From contig QQUY01000003.1 in NCBI GenBank assembly GCA_003385635.1, positions 310,001-374,000 of the forward strand: a DNA stretch of 64,000 bases, given 5' to 3'. A model generated the notes under the pieces. It did no database searches, had not been told where the DNA came from, and saw nothing but the letters and a program-made list of their open reading frames with translations. Below are positions 54,544-63,596 of the stretch, piece by piece. The translations under genes were made by a program, and so were the position numbers. Source of the stretch: Acidobacteriota bacterium (lineage in GTDB: Bacteria; Acidobacteriota; Blastocatellia; Pyrinomonadales; Pyrinomonadaceae). The first letter of the stretch is position 1. Every line of letters starts with the position of its first letter.

Positions 54544-55806
54544 GTGAAGATCGAATTGAAACTCGACAGCCTTGGAAAGCGCGTGATTGTAGCCGCAGGG
54601 TTCCTTGTGGTCCTGATCCTGTTCGCATTTTCAACGCTCAAGCTTCTCGCAAATGCGGTCGCGCAGGGGGCGGATGAGCCGGCGTCTGCTGAATTCGCGG
54701 CCTGGATATCTCCTGACGAACCGTACGCATATTACATCTCGGGATTCTATCTTGAGCGATCGATGCGTTCCGACGACCTGCCGCGATCTCTCGAAATGTA
54801 TGACAAGGCTGCTGCTCTCGAACCTTTCGACTACCTGCTGTGGCTCGAATACGGCAAGGCCCTTGAACGAAATGGCAGACCGGAAGACGCGGAAAAGGCG
54901 CTGAAGCACGCCGAGTCGGTTGCTCCGAACTATTCCGAGGTCCAGTGGGCGCTCGGAAACGTCTTGATCCGAAACGGAAAGGCTGACGACGGCTTCGCTC
55001 ACCTCAGGAAGGCAGTTGAAGGGAACAAGAAGTTCGCCAAGCCCGCGGCGTCCCTCGCCTGGGATATTTTTGAGGGTGACGTCTCTGCCGTTGAAAGAAC
55101 GGTTGGTGACTCGAATGCTGTAAAGGCCTCGGTAGCAGCGTTCTTATCGAACCAGGGCAAGTTCGACGAGTCGCTTCGTGTCTGGCGGTCGATCCCTGAG
55201 GCTGAACGGCGAGACGCCCATTCAGATTCCGGCAAACAGATCCTGAACGCGATGTTGAAGCAGAAGAGATACGCACTGGCGGCCGAGGTCCAGGCCGATC
55301 TTTCAGATGTCGGGCCGCGGCTCGAGAAGGTATCGAACGGCGGATTCGAAGCTGAGGTCGCTTCGAAGGGATCGGGTGCGTTCGAATGGAACATAGCTGA
55401 GGGAAAAAGACCGACGATCGGCATCAGCGTTGAACAGAAGAGATCCGGCGGAAAGAGCCTTGCCGTGATCTTTGGGGGCAGTTCGACAGATAACTTCAGA
55501 CAGGTTTCTCAGGCAGTGGCCGTTCGTCCGGAAACCGAGTACCGGTTCAAGGCTTTCTATCGATCGGATCTCAAGGCTGAAAAGACAATGTACTGGCAGA
55601 TATCGGATGCGAACTCGGGGAAGGTGCTTGCCGAGTCCCCTCCGTTCGAATCCGAATCAGACTGGGTTCCTCTGTCGGCTTCATTTCGCACCGCGAGCGG
55701 CTCTGAAGGAATCGTCATAAAACTTTTGAGGGAAAAATGCACGGGCCGCGGGTGCCAGATCTCGGGCCGTGTCTGGCTAGACGACGTATCGATCGAAAAA
55801 GAATAG
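54544..55806 (+). CDS. Membrane-anchored TPR protein of the polysaccharide locus
   Basis: A 420-residue protein with one N-terminal helix (VIVAAGFLVVLILFAFSTLKLL). At least three TPR units follow (SLEMYDKAAALEPFDYLLWLEYGKAL, DAEKALKHAESVAPNYSEVQWALGNVL, DGFAHLRKAVEGNKK). Residues 265-420 look like a beta-sandwich with GGFEAEVASKGSGAFEW and FRQVSQAVAVRPETEYRFKAFYR, as in carbohydrate-binding modules. It may help assemble or export the polymer. GTG 54544 is chosen because upstream codons lie in a repeat arm; no strong ribosome site is seen. Confidence 0.65.
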   Translation: MKIELKLDSLGKRVIVAAGFLVVLILFAFSTLKLLANAVAQGADEPASAEFAAWISPDEPYAYYISGFYLERSMRSDDLPRSLEMYDKAAALEPFDYLLWLEYGKALERNGRPEDAEKALKHAESVAPNYSEVQWALGNVLIRNGKADDGFAHLRKAVEGNKKFAKPAASLAWDIFEGDVSAVERTVGDSNAVKASVAAFLSNQGKFDESLRVWRSIPEAERRDAHSDSGKQILNAMLKQKRYALAAEVQADLSDVGPRLEKVSNGGFEAEVASKGSGAFEWNIAEGKRPTIGISVEQKRSGGKSLAVIFGGSSTDNFRQVSQAVAVRPETEYRFKAFYRSDLKAEKTMYWQISDANSGKVLAESPPFESESDWVPLSASFRTASGSEGIVIKLLREKCTGRGCQISGRVWLDDVSIEKE

Positions 55807-55810
55807 ACGG

Positions 55811-55855
55811 TTGAGTTGAAAGAGTCTGTTGAGACTATTGAGTCAGTTGAGTTTG
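55811..55855. repeat. TTGAGTCAGTTGAG-type short repeat
   Basis: GTCTGTTGAGACTATTGAG and neighbours, about 9-base period. It is the inverse orientation of the CAATAGACTCAACA repeat at 11726-11766. It starts 4 bases after a stop codon. Confidence 0.6.
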
Positions 55856-55984
55856 CCGGGTATGCCTGTCGCGTGAGCTTCATCCAGTACGAGGCTTTTA
55901 TAGCATTGTTGCTTCGCCAGGCTGAGGTTTGTCGAACGAGGTTGGCCGCACTTGCCGCACAAGAATAGGCGAAACGGCATAAAA

Positions 55985-57385
55985 ATGTCCCATTCAGAAT
56001 CCACATCGGCGATACACAGGCCCTCGATGATCTCCAGGTTCTCTCGTACGGCGATCTTTGTACTCCTGCTCGCTTTGCCGATAATTGCGAACCTTTCATT
56101 CGGATCGGTAACCAGCGGCGCTTTCTTCTTTATCGCGATAGCTGTTTCCGTGATCCCTGCCCTTTGGCTCGGACACTCGTTCAGCTCCGGAGAGTTCAGG
56201 CTGCGGCTGGATATGACTCAGCTGGCGATCCTCGGCCTGATAATTCTCGGGTTGATCCAGCTGTTACCAGTCGGCGGAGTTGCTATCCCCGAAGGCATAT
56301 TGTCATCGGAGCCATCAAGTGCTTTGTCGGTGGATCCCAACGCAACCCGTTTGGCGATCGTGCGCCTCTTTGTATTTGGCGTTTTCTACGCAGCCGCCCT
56401 AACTTTCCTGAATCACCGTGACAGGATTCGCACGGCGGTAGTCGTTCTTATCGCTTTCGGTTCGCTTATGGCGTTCTTCGCCGTGCTTCAATTCCTTTCG
56501 AGCCCGGAGACGATACTGGGTTTCACTCCCGCAGCGGCAGCCCGGCCGTACGGCACCTACGTCAATCGCCATCATTTCGCCTCGCTACTGGTGATGATCT
56601 TTGCAGTTGCCTTCGCTCAGCTGCTGATGGGCGGTGCAAAGAAGGACCGACTTGTTTTTTATCTCATTGCTATTCTTCTTTTAGGCACAGGGGTGATCTT
56701 CGCGGGATCAAGGGGAGCTTTTTTGAGTCTGATCGCAGTCCTTGCTTTTCTCGGTGTCGGGGTGCTCATCGTCAAACGCAGTAAGAGCGGTAATCGTTCT
56801 GAGGGCGGAAGGTCCTTGCTAAGAAACGCGGCGGTCCTTGGCATATCGACGATCGGCTTTCTTCTGCTGTTGGCTTTTGTCGCCATTTGGGCCGGTGGTG
56901 AGCAGGAGCTTATTCGCGGTGCGGCTATGCAGACTGAGGGAGAGGACTTTTCGACAGGCCGGATCCACTTCTGGACCGTCGCCCTCACTATATTTGTCGC
57001 CAACCCGGTGTTTGGCTCCGGGCTGGAGAGCTTTGGAGTGGCGTTTACCCGGTTCGATACGATGAACGGCCTATACCGTGTCGAACACGCACACAATGAG
57101 TATTTGCAGATGTTGTCGGACGGCGGGTTGATAGGGCTCGCACTGGTCCTGTTCTTTATCTTTTTCCTGTTCCGGGGGGCCCAAAGATCGATCAGGTCTT
57201 CCCGCGAGAAGTTTACAGCAGCAGCTTCGCTGGGAGCGCTCGCGGGATGCTTCGGCGTACTGGTCCACAGCGTCGTGGATTTCCCCCTGCGCACGAACGC
57301 GAATATGTTCTTTTTTCTTTTACTCGCCGCGATCGCTATAGGCAATCGGAACAATGGGAACCCGGAGCGCCAGCGACGGGCATAA
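55985..57385 (+). CDS. O-antigen ligase/polymerase-family membrane protein
   Basis: A 466-residue protein with about 11 membrane helices. The Wzy_C/O-antigen ligase block is clear: RPYGTYVNRHHFASLLVMIF, FAGSRGAFLSLIAVLAFLG, NPVFGSGLESFGVAFTRFD and VEHAHNEYLQMLSDGGLIGL. It would polymerise repeat units or link them to an acceptor in the periplasm. ATG 55985 is chosen over TTG 55952. The last eight residues (NPERQRRA) and the stop TAA are encoded by the first REP unit of the array that follows. Confidence 0.87.
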   Translation: MSHSESTSAIHRPSMISRFSRTAIFVLLLALPIIANLSFGSVTSGAFFFIAIAVSVIPALWLGHSFSSGEFRLRLDMTQLAILGLIILGLIQLLPVGGVAIPEGILSSEPSSALSVDPNATRLAIVRLFVFGVFYAAALTFLNHRDRIRTAVVVLIAFGSLMAFFAVLQFLSSPETILGFTPAAAARPYGTYVNRHHFASLLVMIFAVAFAQLLMGGAKKDRLVFYLIAILLLGTGVIFAGSRGAFLSLIAVLAFLGVGVLIVKRSKSGNRSEGGRSLLRNAAVLGISTIGFLLLLAFVAIWAGGEQELIRGAAMQTEGEDFSTGRIHFWTVALTIFVANPVFGSGLESFGVAFTRFDTMNGLYRVEHAHNEYLQMLSDGGLIGLALVLFFIFFLFRGAQRSIRSSREKFTAAASLGALAGCFGVLVHSVVDFPLRTNANMFFFLLLAAIAIGNRNNGNPERQRRA

Positions 57386-57638
57386 TAATCAGAACCCGAA
57401 GCGCCAGCGACGGGCATAATAATCAGAACCCGGAGCACTAGCGACGGCTATAATAATCAGAACCCGAAGCGCCAGCGACGGGCATAATAATCAGAACCCG
57501 AAGCGCCAGCGACGGACGGGCACAATAATCAGAACCCGGAGCACTAGCGACGGACGGGCATAATAATCAGAACCCAGAGCACTAGCGACGGCCATAACCA
57601 AAAGCGATAGGAACCCGGAGCACCAGCAACGGGCATAG
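57358..57638 (+). repeat. REP array, left side (forward orientation)
   Basis: Eight units of about 34-39 bases, each of the form GAACCCGGAGCGCCAGCGA followed by CGGGCATAATAATCA, with small changes (GCACTAGCGA, CGGACGGGC). Each unit can fold on the outer CCCG/CGGG pair. The array starts inside the O-antigen ligase gene and ends 28 bases before the transposase stop. Confidence 0.9.
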
Positions 57639-57665
57639 CCAAAGGCGAGGGCCAGTACGAATCGT

Positions 57666-58187
57666 TCAGATTCCCCCTGGCAGATCCCTTCCTTGGCTAT
57701 AGATCACATAGTCAATCGCTTTCCATAGCGCCTCTTCATGCCATAAATACCTACAACTTCCTCTAGAGGCCCATGGAGAATGCTCGCCTGACCAAAGATT
57801 CTTCTCTCGAAGGTCTCGAGTGGCGTAGGCTTTGAACTTCGTGACTATTGAGGAAGACGGGGCTGTTCCGACATCGACGACAATGTGGACGTGATTAGTT
57901 CTTACATTCAGTGCGTAAAGAGCCCATCCAAGGCAATCGCAAGTGCGCCTAATGGATTTACTCACTTCCTTCCGCATTGCGCGGTCTAACATAACTGGAT
58001 CGGATTTAAGAAGAGACCTACTCTCATCCTGCCAATCGTCGTCAGGGGGCAAGTAAAGTTGGCCAAACCCATTCTGGTACTTGGTTACAGTGCCACGAAC
58101 GTTGCCGGGGAGCCAAGTGCCGTAACACCGGAACGTTATCAGGTAGCCGAGGGGGTAGCCTGTCGTGTTGAACTCAGGTTTATGCAT
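57666..58187 (-). CDS. REP-associated tyrosine transposase (IS200/Y1 type, RAYT)
   Basis: A 173-residue HUH-superfamily nuclease. The metal site is NHVHIVVD (His99, His101), and the nucleophile is Tyr121 in TKFKAYATRDLRE. Known RAYTs nick single-stranded REP DNA and are thought to spread REPs. Both motifs are intact, so it could be active. It lies between a forward REP array and an inverted REP array, with nothing else inside. ATG 58187 is chosen as homology begins there; the frame stays open upstream to a TTG at 58253. No typical IS ends or target duplication are seen. Confidence 0.9.
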   Translation of the reverse strand: MHKPEFNTTGYPLGYLITFRCYGTWLPGNVRGTVTKYQNGFGQLYLPPDDDWQDESRSLLKSDPVMLDRAMRKEVSKSIRRTCDCLGWALYALNVRTNHVHIVVDVGTAPSSSIVTKFKAYATRDLREKNLWSGEHSPWASRGSCRYLWHEEALWKAIDYVIYSQGRDLPGGI

Positions 58188-58293
58188 CGTCAGGTGAGGT
58201 GACGAACTATTCGTTTTCGCTTCCAGGGAGCTACGGGAAGCCTTACGTCTCAATTGACGCTATAGGTGGCGGCCCTGATTCTAGCACGATTCG

Positions 58294-58634
58294 ATTATGC
58301 CCGTCGCTGGGGCGTGACGGGTTCTGATCATTATGCCCGTCGCTGGCGCTTGACGGGTTCTGATTATTATGCCCGTCGCTGGCGCTCCAGGTTCTGATTA
58401 TTATGCCCGTTGCTGGGGCGTGACGGGTTCTAATTGTTATGCCCGTCGCTGGCGCTCCGGGTTCTGATTGGTGCCCGTCGCTGGGGCGTGACGGGTTCTA
58501 ATTGTTATGCCCGTCGCTGGCGCTCCGGGTTCTGATTATTATGCCCGTTGCTAGCGCTCCGGGTTCTGATTATTATGCCCGTCGCTGGCGCTCCGGGTTC
58601 TGATTATTATGCCCGTCGCTAGCGCTCCGGGTTC
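58294..58634 (-). repeat. REP array, right side (inverted orientation)
   Basis: Ten units, each the reverse complement of the left type (TTATGCCCGTCGCTGGCGC, then TCCGGGTTC). Two variants alternate: one ends GCTCCGGGTTC, the other has GGGGCGTGACGGGTTC, giving a longer CCCGTC/GACGGG stem. The last unit encodes the end and stop of the next minus-strand gene. Bases 58188-58293 hold nothing else I can name. Confidence 0.9.
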
Positions 58635-60379
58635 TTCTTCTCAAGCAGTAACTTCTTAGCTTCAAACGCCTGGTCGAACGCGCCGCCTTCGACCTTTCCG
58701 ATTCTCAATGCGGCGTCATAGATCTTCTCGGCATATTCCGGCTGCTTGTAGAACTCGTAGATCCTTCCCAGCGCAAAATACGTCGAGGAAAGCAGTCCCG
58801 GATCGGTCGTTTCGTTCGCTGATCGCAGGACATTCTCGTAATAGACCTTCGCCTTGACCAGTTTCAGATTAAGTTCTTCCGAATCCTTCACACCTTCAGC
58901 CGACCTGCTCGAAAGGCGACCAAGGGCATAGTAGATCCTGGGCGATTCGGTCGGAGCTTCCTCCAAAAGATTCTTCAAAGCCTGTTCAGCTTCCGGGTAT
59001 TTCCCTGCATCTGCGATCTTGTCGATCTCGAGCAGCTTGTTTGTAAGGGGATTTTCTACAAGCGTCGTCTCGATCACAAAGGTCGTACCCTGACGGGCGC
59101 GTTCCTCTTCAGCCCTCTTGCGGGCGTCGGCCACAGCGGTGAGCCTGCCGGACTCTGCTGTAGCATCGAGCGAGATTATCCAGTCCTTGAGCGAACTCGC
59201 AATATCGAATCCCGATTCCTCGATGCCTTGCAGTTTCTCCGCAAAATAGAAATTCAGTATCGCGCCCTCTTCATAACTCTCGGAAAGCTGAAGAGCGGCT
59301 TCGTCAGCCAGGAGTCCTTTGACGCGATTCAGTTCTGCCACGACAGCCTGTTTCTCGGCTTCAGTCTTAAGAAGCGGAAGCTTGGAACGCGCCTGTGCGG
59401 TCGCTACCTGTTCTTTTCGATACTGTTCTTCCCGGGCGTCCACCGCCGCGACCAAAGAACGGGTGATCGTCAGGTACGGATCCGCCGAGACCTGACCGCC
59501 AGCTTCTCTTCGATCGTTGATCAATTTGCGGATCGCCTCACTCTTCTCCCGGACCTCCGACGCGCTGTTTAGCACAAGCGGATCGAGGACGAACTGAAGA
59601 TACCCGCGGCGTACCTCGGAGCGGCTGAGATCGGTATCGGGTGGAATGATCGCGTAGTAATCGTCGGTGATGTTCAGGAAATTAACCGTTCCTTCAGCAG
59701 TCAGAAGTTCCGGGACGATCGTAAAAGACCTTTCCCTGGCCCTTGGTTCGTAAGTCGTGATCGTTTTCTTTCCTTTCTGAGTTTCGACCTTTACCCTTTC
59801 AATATAGGTCAGCTCCGGCCTCGTGTTCATGTAGTCCAGGACGTCGGTTACCATCTCACGGGCGGATGGCCTCAGCTCATCGCTCATCGCCTTGTACTCT
59901 TCAAATATCCGGTCGATCTCCTGCGAAACACCTTCGGCCTTATAGAACTCGCGCACGAGTACTGAAAAATCCAAGACTTCGAGCAGGTCGTCCGGAAGAT
60001 CTATCGATCGAAATGGCTCATCCAACTGAGGCGCGGGTGAAAGGGAGTAGGCCATTGATATAAAAGGCGCTGCGATCTCAGAGGGCCGCTGGTCCGAATG
60101 CCTTTTCTTGTACTGGTTTACAAAGATGTCGATCTTCTGTTTGAGGTCCGGGCCCGCCTTCTTGGCAGTCTCTCGGAGACGGATTCGAAGCTCTTCTCCC
60201 TTGTCGGAAAGCTCATACTCCATACCCGCGACCTCGAGAGTCGCGAGAACCGCTATCAGCCGTTTATCAGGCTCGATCCTTACGCCGTAACTTGTGAGAT
60301 CAAACACCGGCGCGCTCTGTGCACAAACGAACGTGGCCAATGAAAGCAGAAGCAAGATCAAAAGTACTTTCTTCATCAT
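58619..60379 (-). CDS. Exported TPR-containing protein of unknown function
   Basis: A 586-residue protein with a signal peptide (KKVLLILLLLSLATFVCAQ). The middle (residues 60-420) is mainly helical and unrecognised. The C-terminal 150 residues carry TPR-like units (YPEAEQALKNLLEEAPTESPRIYYALGRL, TYFALGRIYEFYKQPEYAEKIYDAAL). It is probably periplasmic. ATG 60379 (or 60376) with AAGAG nearby is chosen; codons further upstream have no signal and pass through a hairpin. The last residues KNPER and stop are encoded by a REP unit. Confidence 0.7.
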   Translation of the reverse strand: MMKKVLLILLLLSLATFVCAQSAPVFDLTSYGVRIEPDKRLIAVLATLEVAGMEYELSDKGEELRIRLRETAKKAGPDLKQKIDIFVNQYKKRHSDQRPSEIAAPFISMAYSLSPAPQLDEPFRSIDLPDDLLEVLDFSVLVREFYKAEGVSQEIDRIFEEYKAMSDELRPSAREMVTDVLDYMNTRPELTYIERVKVETQKGKKTITTYEPRARERSFTIVPELLTAEGTVNFLNITDDYYAIIPPDTDLSRSEVRRGYLQFVLDPLVLNSASEVREKSEAIRKLINDRREAGGQVSADPYLTITRSLVAAVDAREEQYRKEQVATAQARSKLPLLKTEAEKQAVVAELNRVKGLLADEAALQLSESYEEGAILNFYFAEKLQGIEESGFDIASSLKDWIISLDATAESGRLTAVADARKRAEEERARQGTTFVIETTLVENPLTNKLLEIDKIADAGKYPEAEQALKNLLEEAPTESPRIYYALGRLSSRSAEGVKDSEELNLKLVKAKVYYENVLRSANETTDPGLLSSTYFALGRIYEFYKQPEYAEKIYDAALRIGKVEGGAFDQAFEAKKLLLEKKNPER

Positions 60380-60521
60380 CAACAACTCTTGAAAGGAAAA
60401 AGGCAAAGAACACAAACTGAGCAAGGGATACAAGGGGGGTAAAAGCAACCGATGTCTGTCTGTGTCTTTGCTGTCATCAGGATGCCGTGCCTTCTTCAAT
60501 AGATGCTTTGCCAAAGGCAAA

Positions 60522-60561
60522 ACGAAGGACAGCGGATCCAAGAGCATCCCCTGTCCTTCGT
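60522..60561 (-). terminator. Probable intrinsic terminator of the STAS gene
   Basis: An 11-base stem (ACGAAGGACAG, 18-base loop, CTGTCCTTCGT) followed on the minus strand by TTTTGCCTTTGG. It lies about 40 bases after the stop of the STAS gene. Confidence 0.6.
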
Positions 60562-60601
60562 CTGATACTGATCCTCGCGGCCAAAGGCCTCAATCCCTTG
60601 A

Positions 60602-60949
60602 CTATTCGTAGCTCGCCAGAGCTTCGCTCTCGTCTTCGTAAGTATCAAAAACCGTCAGCAGTTTGGTAATGGCCAGGAGATCCTGGATCTTTTGTGTGAG
60701 GTTTAAAAGTTTGAGGCTGCCCGATTCCTTATTGACTGCGGTGTAGCTCGAAACAAGTTCCCCGATGCCGCTTGAATCGATGTAACCGACGTCCGAAAGA
60801 TTCAAAAGGATCTTTTTCTTGCCTTCGCCGAGCAGTCGGCGAATAGTGTTACGAAGCGCCACGCTTCCCTCGCCGATCGTCACTTTTCCGCTCATGTCCA
60901 GAACAGTGACATCGCCAGCCTGACGTTCCGAAATATTAAGTTCAGCCAT
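60602..60949 (-). CDS. Anti-sigma-factor antagonist, STAS domain (RsbV/SpoIIAA-like)
   Basis: A 115-residue single STAS domain. [18 protein letters not shown] is the N-terminal strand pair, and [16 protein letters not shown] carries the Ser (about residue 58) normally phosphorylated by the partner kinase. When unphosphorylated, such proteins bind the anti-sigma kinase and free the sigma factor. AGGAGAT lies 6 bases before the ATG. The RsbW-like kinase gene is just upstream on the same strand, 81 bases away. No sigma factor is adjacent. Confidence 0.92.
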   Translation of the reverse strand: MAELNISERQAGDVTVLDMSGKVTIGEGSVALRNTIRRLLGEGKKKILLNLSDVGYIDSSGIGELVSSYTAVNKESGSLKLLNLTQKIQDLLAITKLLTVFDTYEDESEALASYE

Positions 60950-61030
60950 TTTTATCTCCTGGAAAGTTTTTTGAAAATGTAAGCGCAGATTCTATTCGAA
61001 ATCCGCGGAAAAATCCAAGCAGGCCAAAAC

Positions 61031-61492
61031 TCAGAGCTCTTTGACCATTCTTACGAGCATCCCGCCCTCCGGGTGGTTGTGCCATTCGACAGTGTTTACA
61101 AAGTTCTGCATGAACAGTATCCCGCGGCCGTCTTCTTTTAGGAGGTTCTCCGGGTTCGTAGGATCAGGAACATCCTCGACCTTGAATCCCTCGCCATAGT
61201 CTCTGACAGTGATCTCAAGTCCGCCTGGTACATCGCAAAGCGTTACATCAACTCTCTTCGACTCGTCCAGGCCATTGCCGTGCTTAACCGCATTGGCGAC
61301 AGCCTCCCGTACGGCCATGTCGATCCCGAAGATCGCGTCATCCTCAAACCCGAGTCCCTTCGCGTAATCGACCGTCTTGGTCACCGCCTCGTCGATCGAT
61401 TCGATCGTGCTGGCAATGGTGATCTGCTCCTTGTTCTCGCCCACACCTGTCCTCTTGGAAATTACCCCTGAATACTTGTTTGGATTCCCCAC
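61031..61492 (-). CDS. Anti-sigma regulatory factor, serine kinase (RsbW/SpoIIAB-like)
   Basis: A 153-residue GHKL ATPase. AVREAVANAVKHGNG is the N-box with the Mg-binding Asn, VRDYGEGFKVEDVPD is G1, and LLKEDGRGILFMQNF is G2. It would bind a sigma factor and phosphorylate the STAS partner encoded next to it. The start is GTG 61492. The gene is divergent from aroA; the 142-base gap must carry both promoters. Confidence 0.92.
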   Translation of the reverse strand: MGNPNKYSGVISKRTGVGENKEQITIASTIESIDEAVTKTVDYAKGLGFEDDAIFGIDMAVREAVANAVKHGNGLDESKRVDVTLCDVPGGLEITVRDYGEGFKVEDVPDPTNPENLLKEDGRGILFMQNFVNTVEWHNHPEGGMLVRMVKEL

Positions 61493-61634
61493 AACTTAAC
61501 TTTTGAAAGGGCTTATGTCAAGAACCTTTATCGCCGTTCGGGACTTTGTCGAAGGTCCTGTGATCGGCGTGCTTCACCCGGAAAGAATCGTTTGCTAATG
61601 TGACTGTTTTCAAGTCCTTGCGAGCAGAGTACAG

Positions 61635-62957
61635 ATGAGGATCAGAAGAGGAGAACAAGTCCGGGGCGAGATATCTCTGCCCGGAGACAAATCGATCTCA
61701 CACAGGGCGGCGATGATCGGCGCTATTGCTGAAGGGACCACGGAAATATCCAACTTTGGTCCAAGCGCAGACTGTGTCACTACGCTCAGATGTCTAGACC
61801 GGCTGGGTGTGAAGATCAAGACAGGGGTAGATCTGGTCACTGTTCGCGGAGTCGGGAAGACCGGCTTTGCCGCACCGTCGTCCGAGCTTGATTGCGGAAA
61901 CAGCGGAACGACCACGCGCCTTCTGGCCGGGATCCTCGCCGGTCACCGATTCCGAACGCGCATGACCGGGGACCGATCTTTAAGTTCGCGGCCGATGCAA
62001 AGGATCATACGACCACTGAGCAAGATGGGAGCCCGAGTCAGATCTTTGGACGGAAAACTTCCGATAGAGATCGAAGGGGCTACGCCGCTAAAGGGTATAG
62101 CCTACGATCTGCCGGTTGCTTCTGCGCAGATAAAATCGTGCCTTTTGTTTGCAGGACTGAATGCGGACGATATCACTACGGTCACTGAACCTGTTTCAAC
62201 GAAGAGAGGTCCGGTTTCCCGTGATCATACCGAGCGGATGCTCGAGGCTTTTGGCGCTGATATAGAATTGAAAGACAGAAAAGAAGATGGAGGCTACAAG
62301 CACTCGATCTCGATCTCCGGTGCTTCAGAGCTGAAAGGAAGACCGGTGTCCGTGCCCGGCGACATTTCCTCGGCGGCATTTCTGATAGCCGCGGCCGCCG
62401 GTCTTGAAGGTTCTGAACTGATAATCCGCGACGTAGGCATTAATCCGACAAGAAGGGCGATAGTAGACGCGGTCATAGAAATGGGTGCGGATCTTGACGT
62501 CGCGGAAAAGGAGGCTGCCGGTGGAGAACCGATAGCGGACATTGTCGTAAGAGGCGGGCTTGAACCCTTGTCTGGCCCCTACCGGATCGCCGGCAGTGTT
62601 GTTGCAAACCTGATTGACGAGCTTCCCGTCCTCGCTGTTCTCGGCACAAGGCTGGCAGGAGGACTGGAGGTCCGCAACGCTGAAGAACTGCGTCTCAAGG
62701 AGTCGGACCGGATAGACGCCGTTGTTTCGAATCTGAGAAAGATGGGTGCTGAAGTCGAGGAATACAACGACGGATTTGGCGTCGGAAATTCTCAGCTGAT
62801 CGGAGCAAGGGTCGATTCGTTTGGCGACCACCGGATCGCGATGGCTTTCGCGATCGCCGGATTGTTTGCGGATGGAGAGACCGCCATCTCGGGACACGAA
62901 TGTGTCGATGTGTCGTTTCCGGGCTTTTTCCGCGTTCTCTCGGATATTGTAAGCTAG
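61635..62957 (+). CDS. aroA: 3-phosphoshikimate 1-carboxyvinyltransferase (EPSP synthase)
   Basis: A 440-residue enzyme of the shikimate pathway. It joins PEP to shikimate-3-phosphate. Family blocks: ISLPGDKSISHRAAMIGAIA (Lys and Ser of the PEP site), LDCGNSGTTTRLLAGILAG, RPMQRIIRPLSKMGA and LRLKESDRIDAV, with FGDHRIAMAFAIAG near the end. The ATG at 61635 gives the usual N-terminus. The next gene, shikimate kinase, supplies its substrate and starts 8 bases on, so the two are one operon. Confidence 0.96.
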   Translation: MRIRRGEQVRGEISLPGDKSISHRAAMIGAIAEGTTEISNFGPSADCVTTLRCLDRLGVKIKTGVDLVTVRGVGKTGFAAPSSELDCGNSGTTTRLLAGILAGHRFRTRMTGDRSLSSRPMQRIIRPLSKMGARVRSLDGKLPIEIEGATPLKGIAYDLPVASAQIKSCLLFAGLNADDITTVTEPVSTKRGPVSRDHTERMLEAFGADIELKDRKEDGGYKHSISISGASELKGRPVSVPGDISSAAFLIAAAAGLEGSELIIRDVGINPTRRAIVDAVIEMGADLDVAEKEAAGGEPIADIVVRGGLEPLSGPYRIAGSVVANLIDELPVLAVLGTRLAGGLEVRNAEELRLKESDRIDAVVSNLRKMGAEVEEYNDGFGVGNSQLIGARVDSFGDHRIAMAFAIAGLFADGETAISGHECVDVSFPGFFRVLSDIVS

Positions 62958-62965
62958 ACCCCCAA

Positions 62966-63523
62966 ATGGAACAGAAGAACAAGCGGATTGTCCTGACCGG
63001 TTTCATGGGGGTTGGGAAATCCACGGTCGCGCGCCATCTTTCACGACTAACGGCTAAAAGATATGCGGACCTCGATGATGAGATCGAACGTATTTCCGGC
63101 TCGACGATCAAACGGATCGTCGAAGAAGATGGGATCGATCAGTTCCGGGCACTCGAAACAGAAGTCCTTGCAGATCTGCTTAAAGATGGCCGGACATCGA
63201 TCATATCGCTCGGGGGAGGGGCCTGGATAACGGAAAAGAACAGATCAATGATCAAATCGAACGGAGTCGTCGCCGTGTGGCTCGAGACCACTTTCGATCA
63301 TTGCTGGCGAAACATTCGGTTCTCGCGAAAAGAAAGGCCCCTGGTTAAGAACAAAAGGCAGGCAAAGCGTCTGTTCGAGGAAAGAGAGAAGGTCTATTGT
63401 CTCGCAGATTGGCATTTCGTTATTGACCGGGGCTATAATTCGTTCGACATCGCACAAAGAATAGCCGCAGATGTGTTCTCGATCGACGCCCGGCGGTCCG
63501 GTCGCCGTCGAAAGCGTTTGTAG
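62966..63523 (+). CDS. aroK: Shikimate kinase
   Basis: A 185-residue P-loop kinase that phosphorylates shikimate, making the AroA substrate. Walker A: LTGFMGVGKSTVARHL. Shikimate site: YADLDDEIE, then FRALETEVL and SLGGGAWI. LID: RKERPLVKN. ATG 62966 is preferred; the frame is open to 62900 but that would overlap aroA by 58 bases. The tail (RRSGRRRKRL) is unusually basic. Confidence 0.93.
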   Translation: MEQKNKRIVLTGFMGVGKSTVARHLSRLTAKRYADLDDEIERISGSTIKRIVEEDGIDQFRALETEVLADLLKDGRTSIISLGGGAWITEKNRSMIKSNGVVAVWLETTFDHCWRNIRFSRKERPLVKNKRQAKRLFEEREKVYCLADWHFVIDRGYNSFDIAQRIAADVFSIDARRSGRRRKRL

Positions 63524-63596
63524 TCCGTCTCTCCCCCGGTGTATCTGCGGGTTTCGGAATCAAATTTCAATTTTACTTATGAAATCGGAGGGTCCA

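Noticed and set aside
15787..57385. Prophage or integrative element carrying the polysaccharide genes
   Set aside because: No integrase, phage structural gene, tRNA edge or direct attachment repeats were seen, and base composition looks like the flanks.
57358..58634. CRISPR array
   Set aside because: Units are nearly head-to-tail with no unique spacers of constant length, the two halves are in opposite orientation, and no cas gene is near. REP units with a RAYT explain it.
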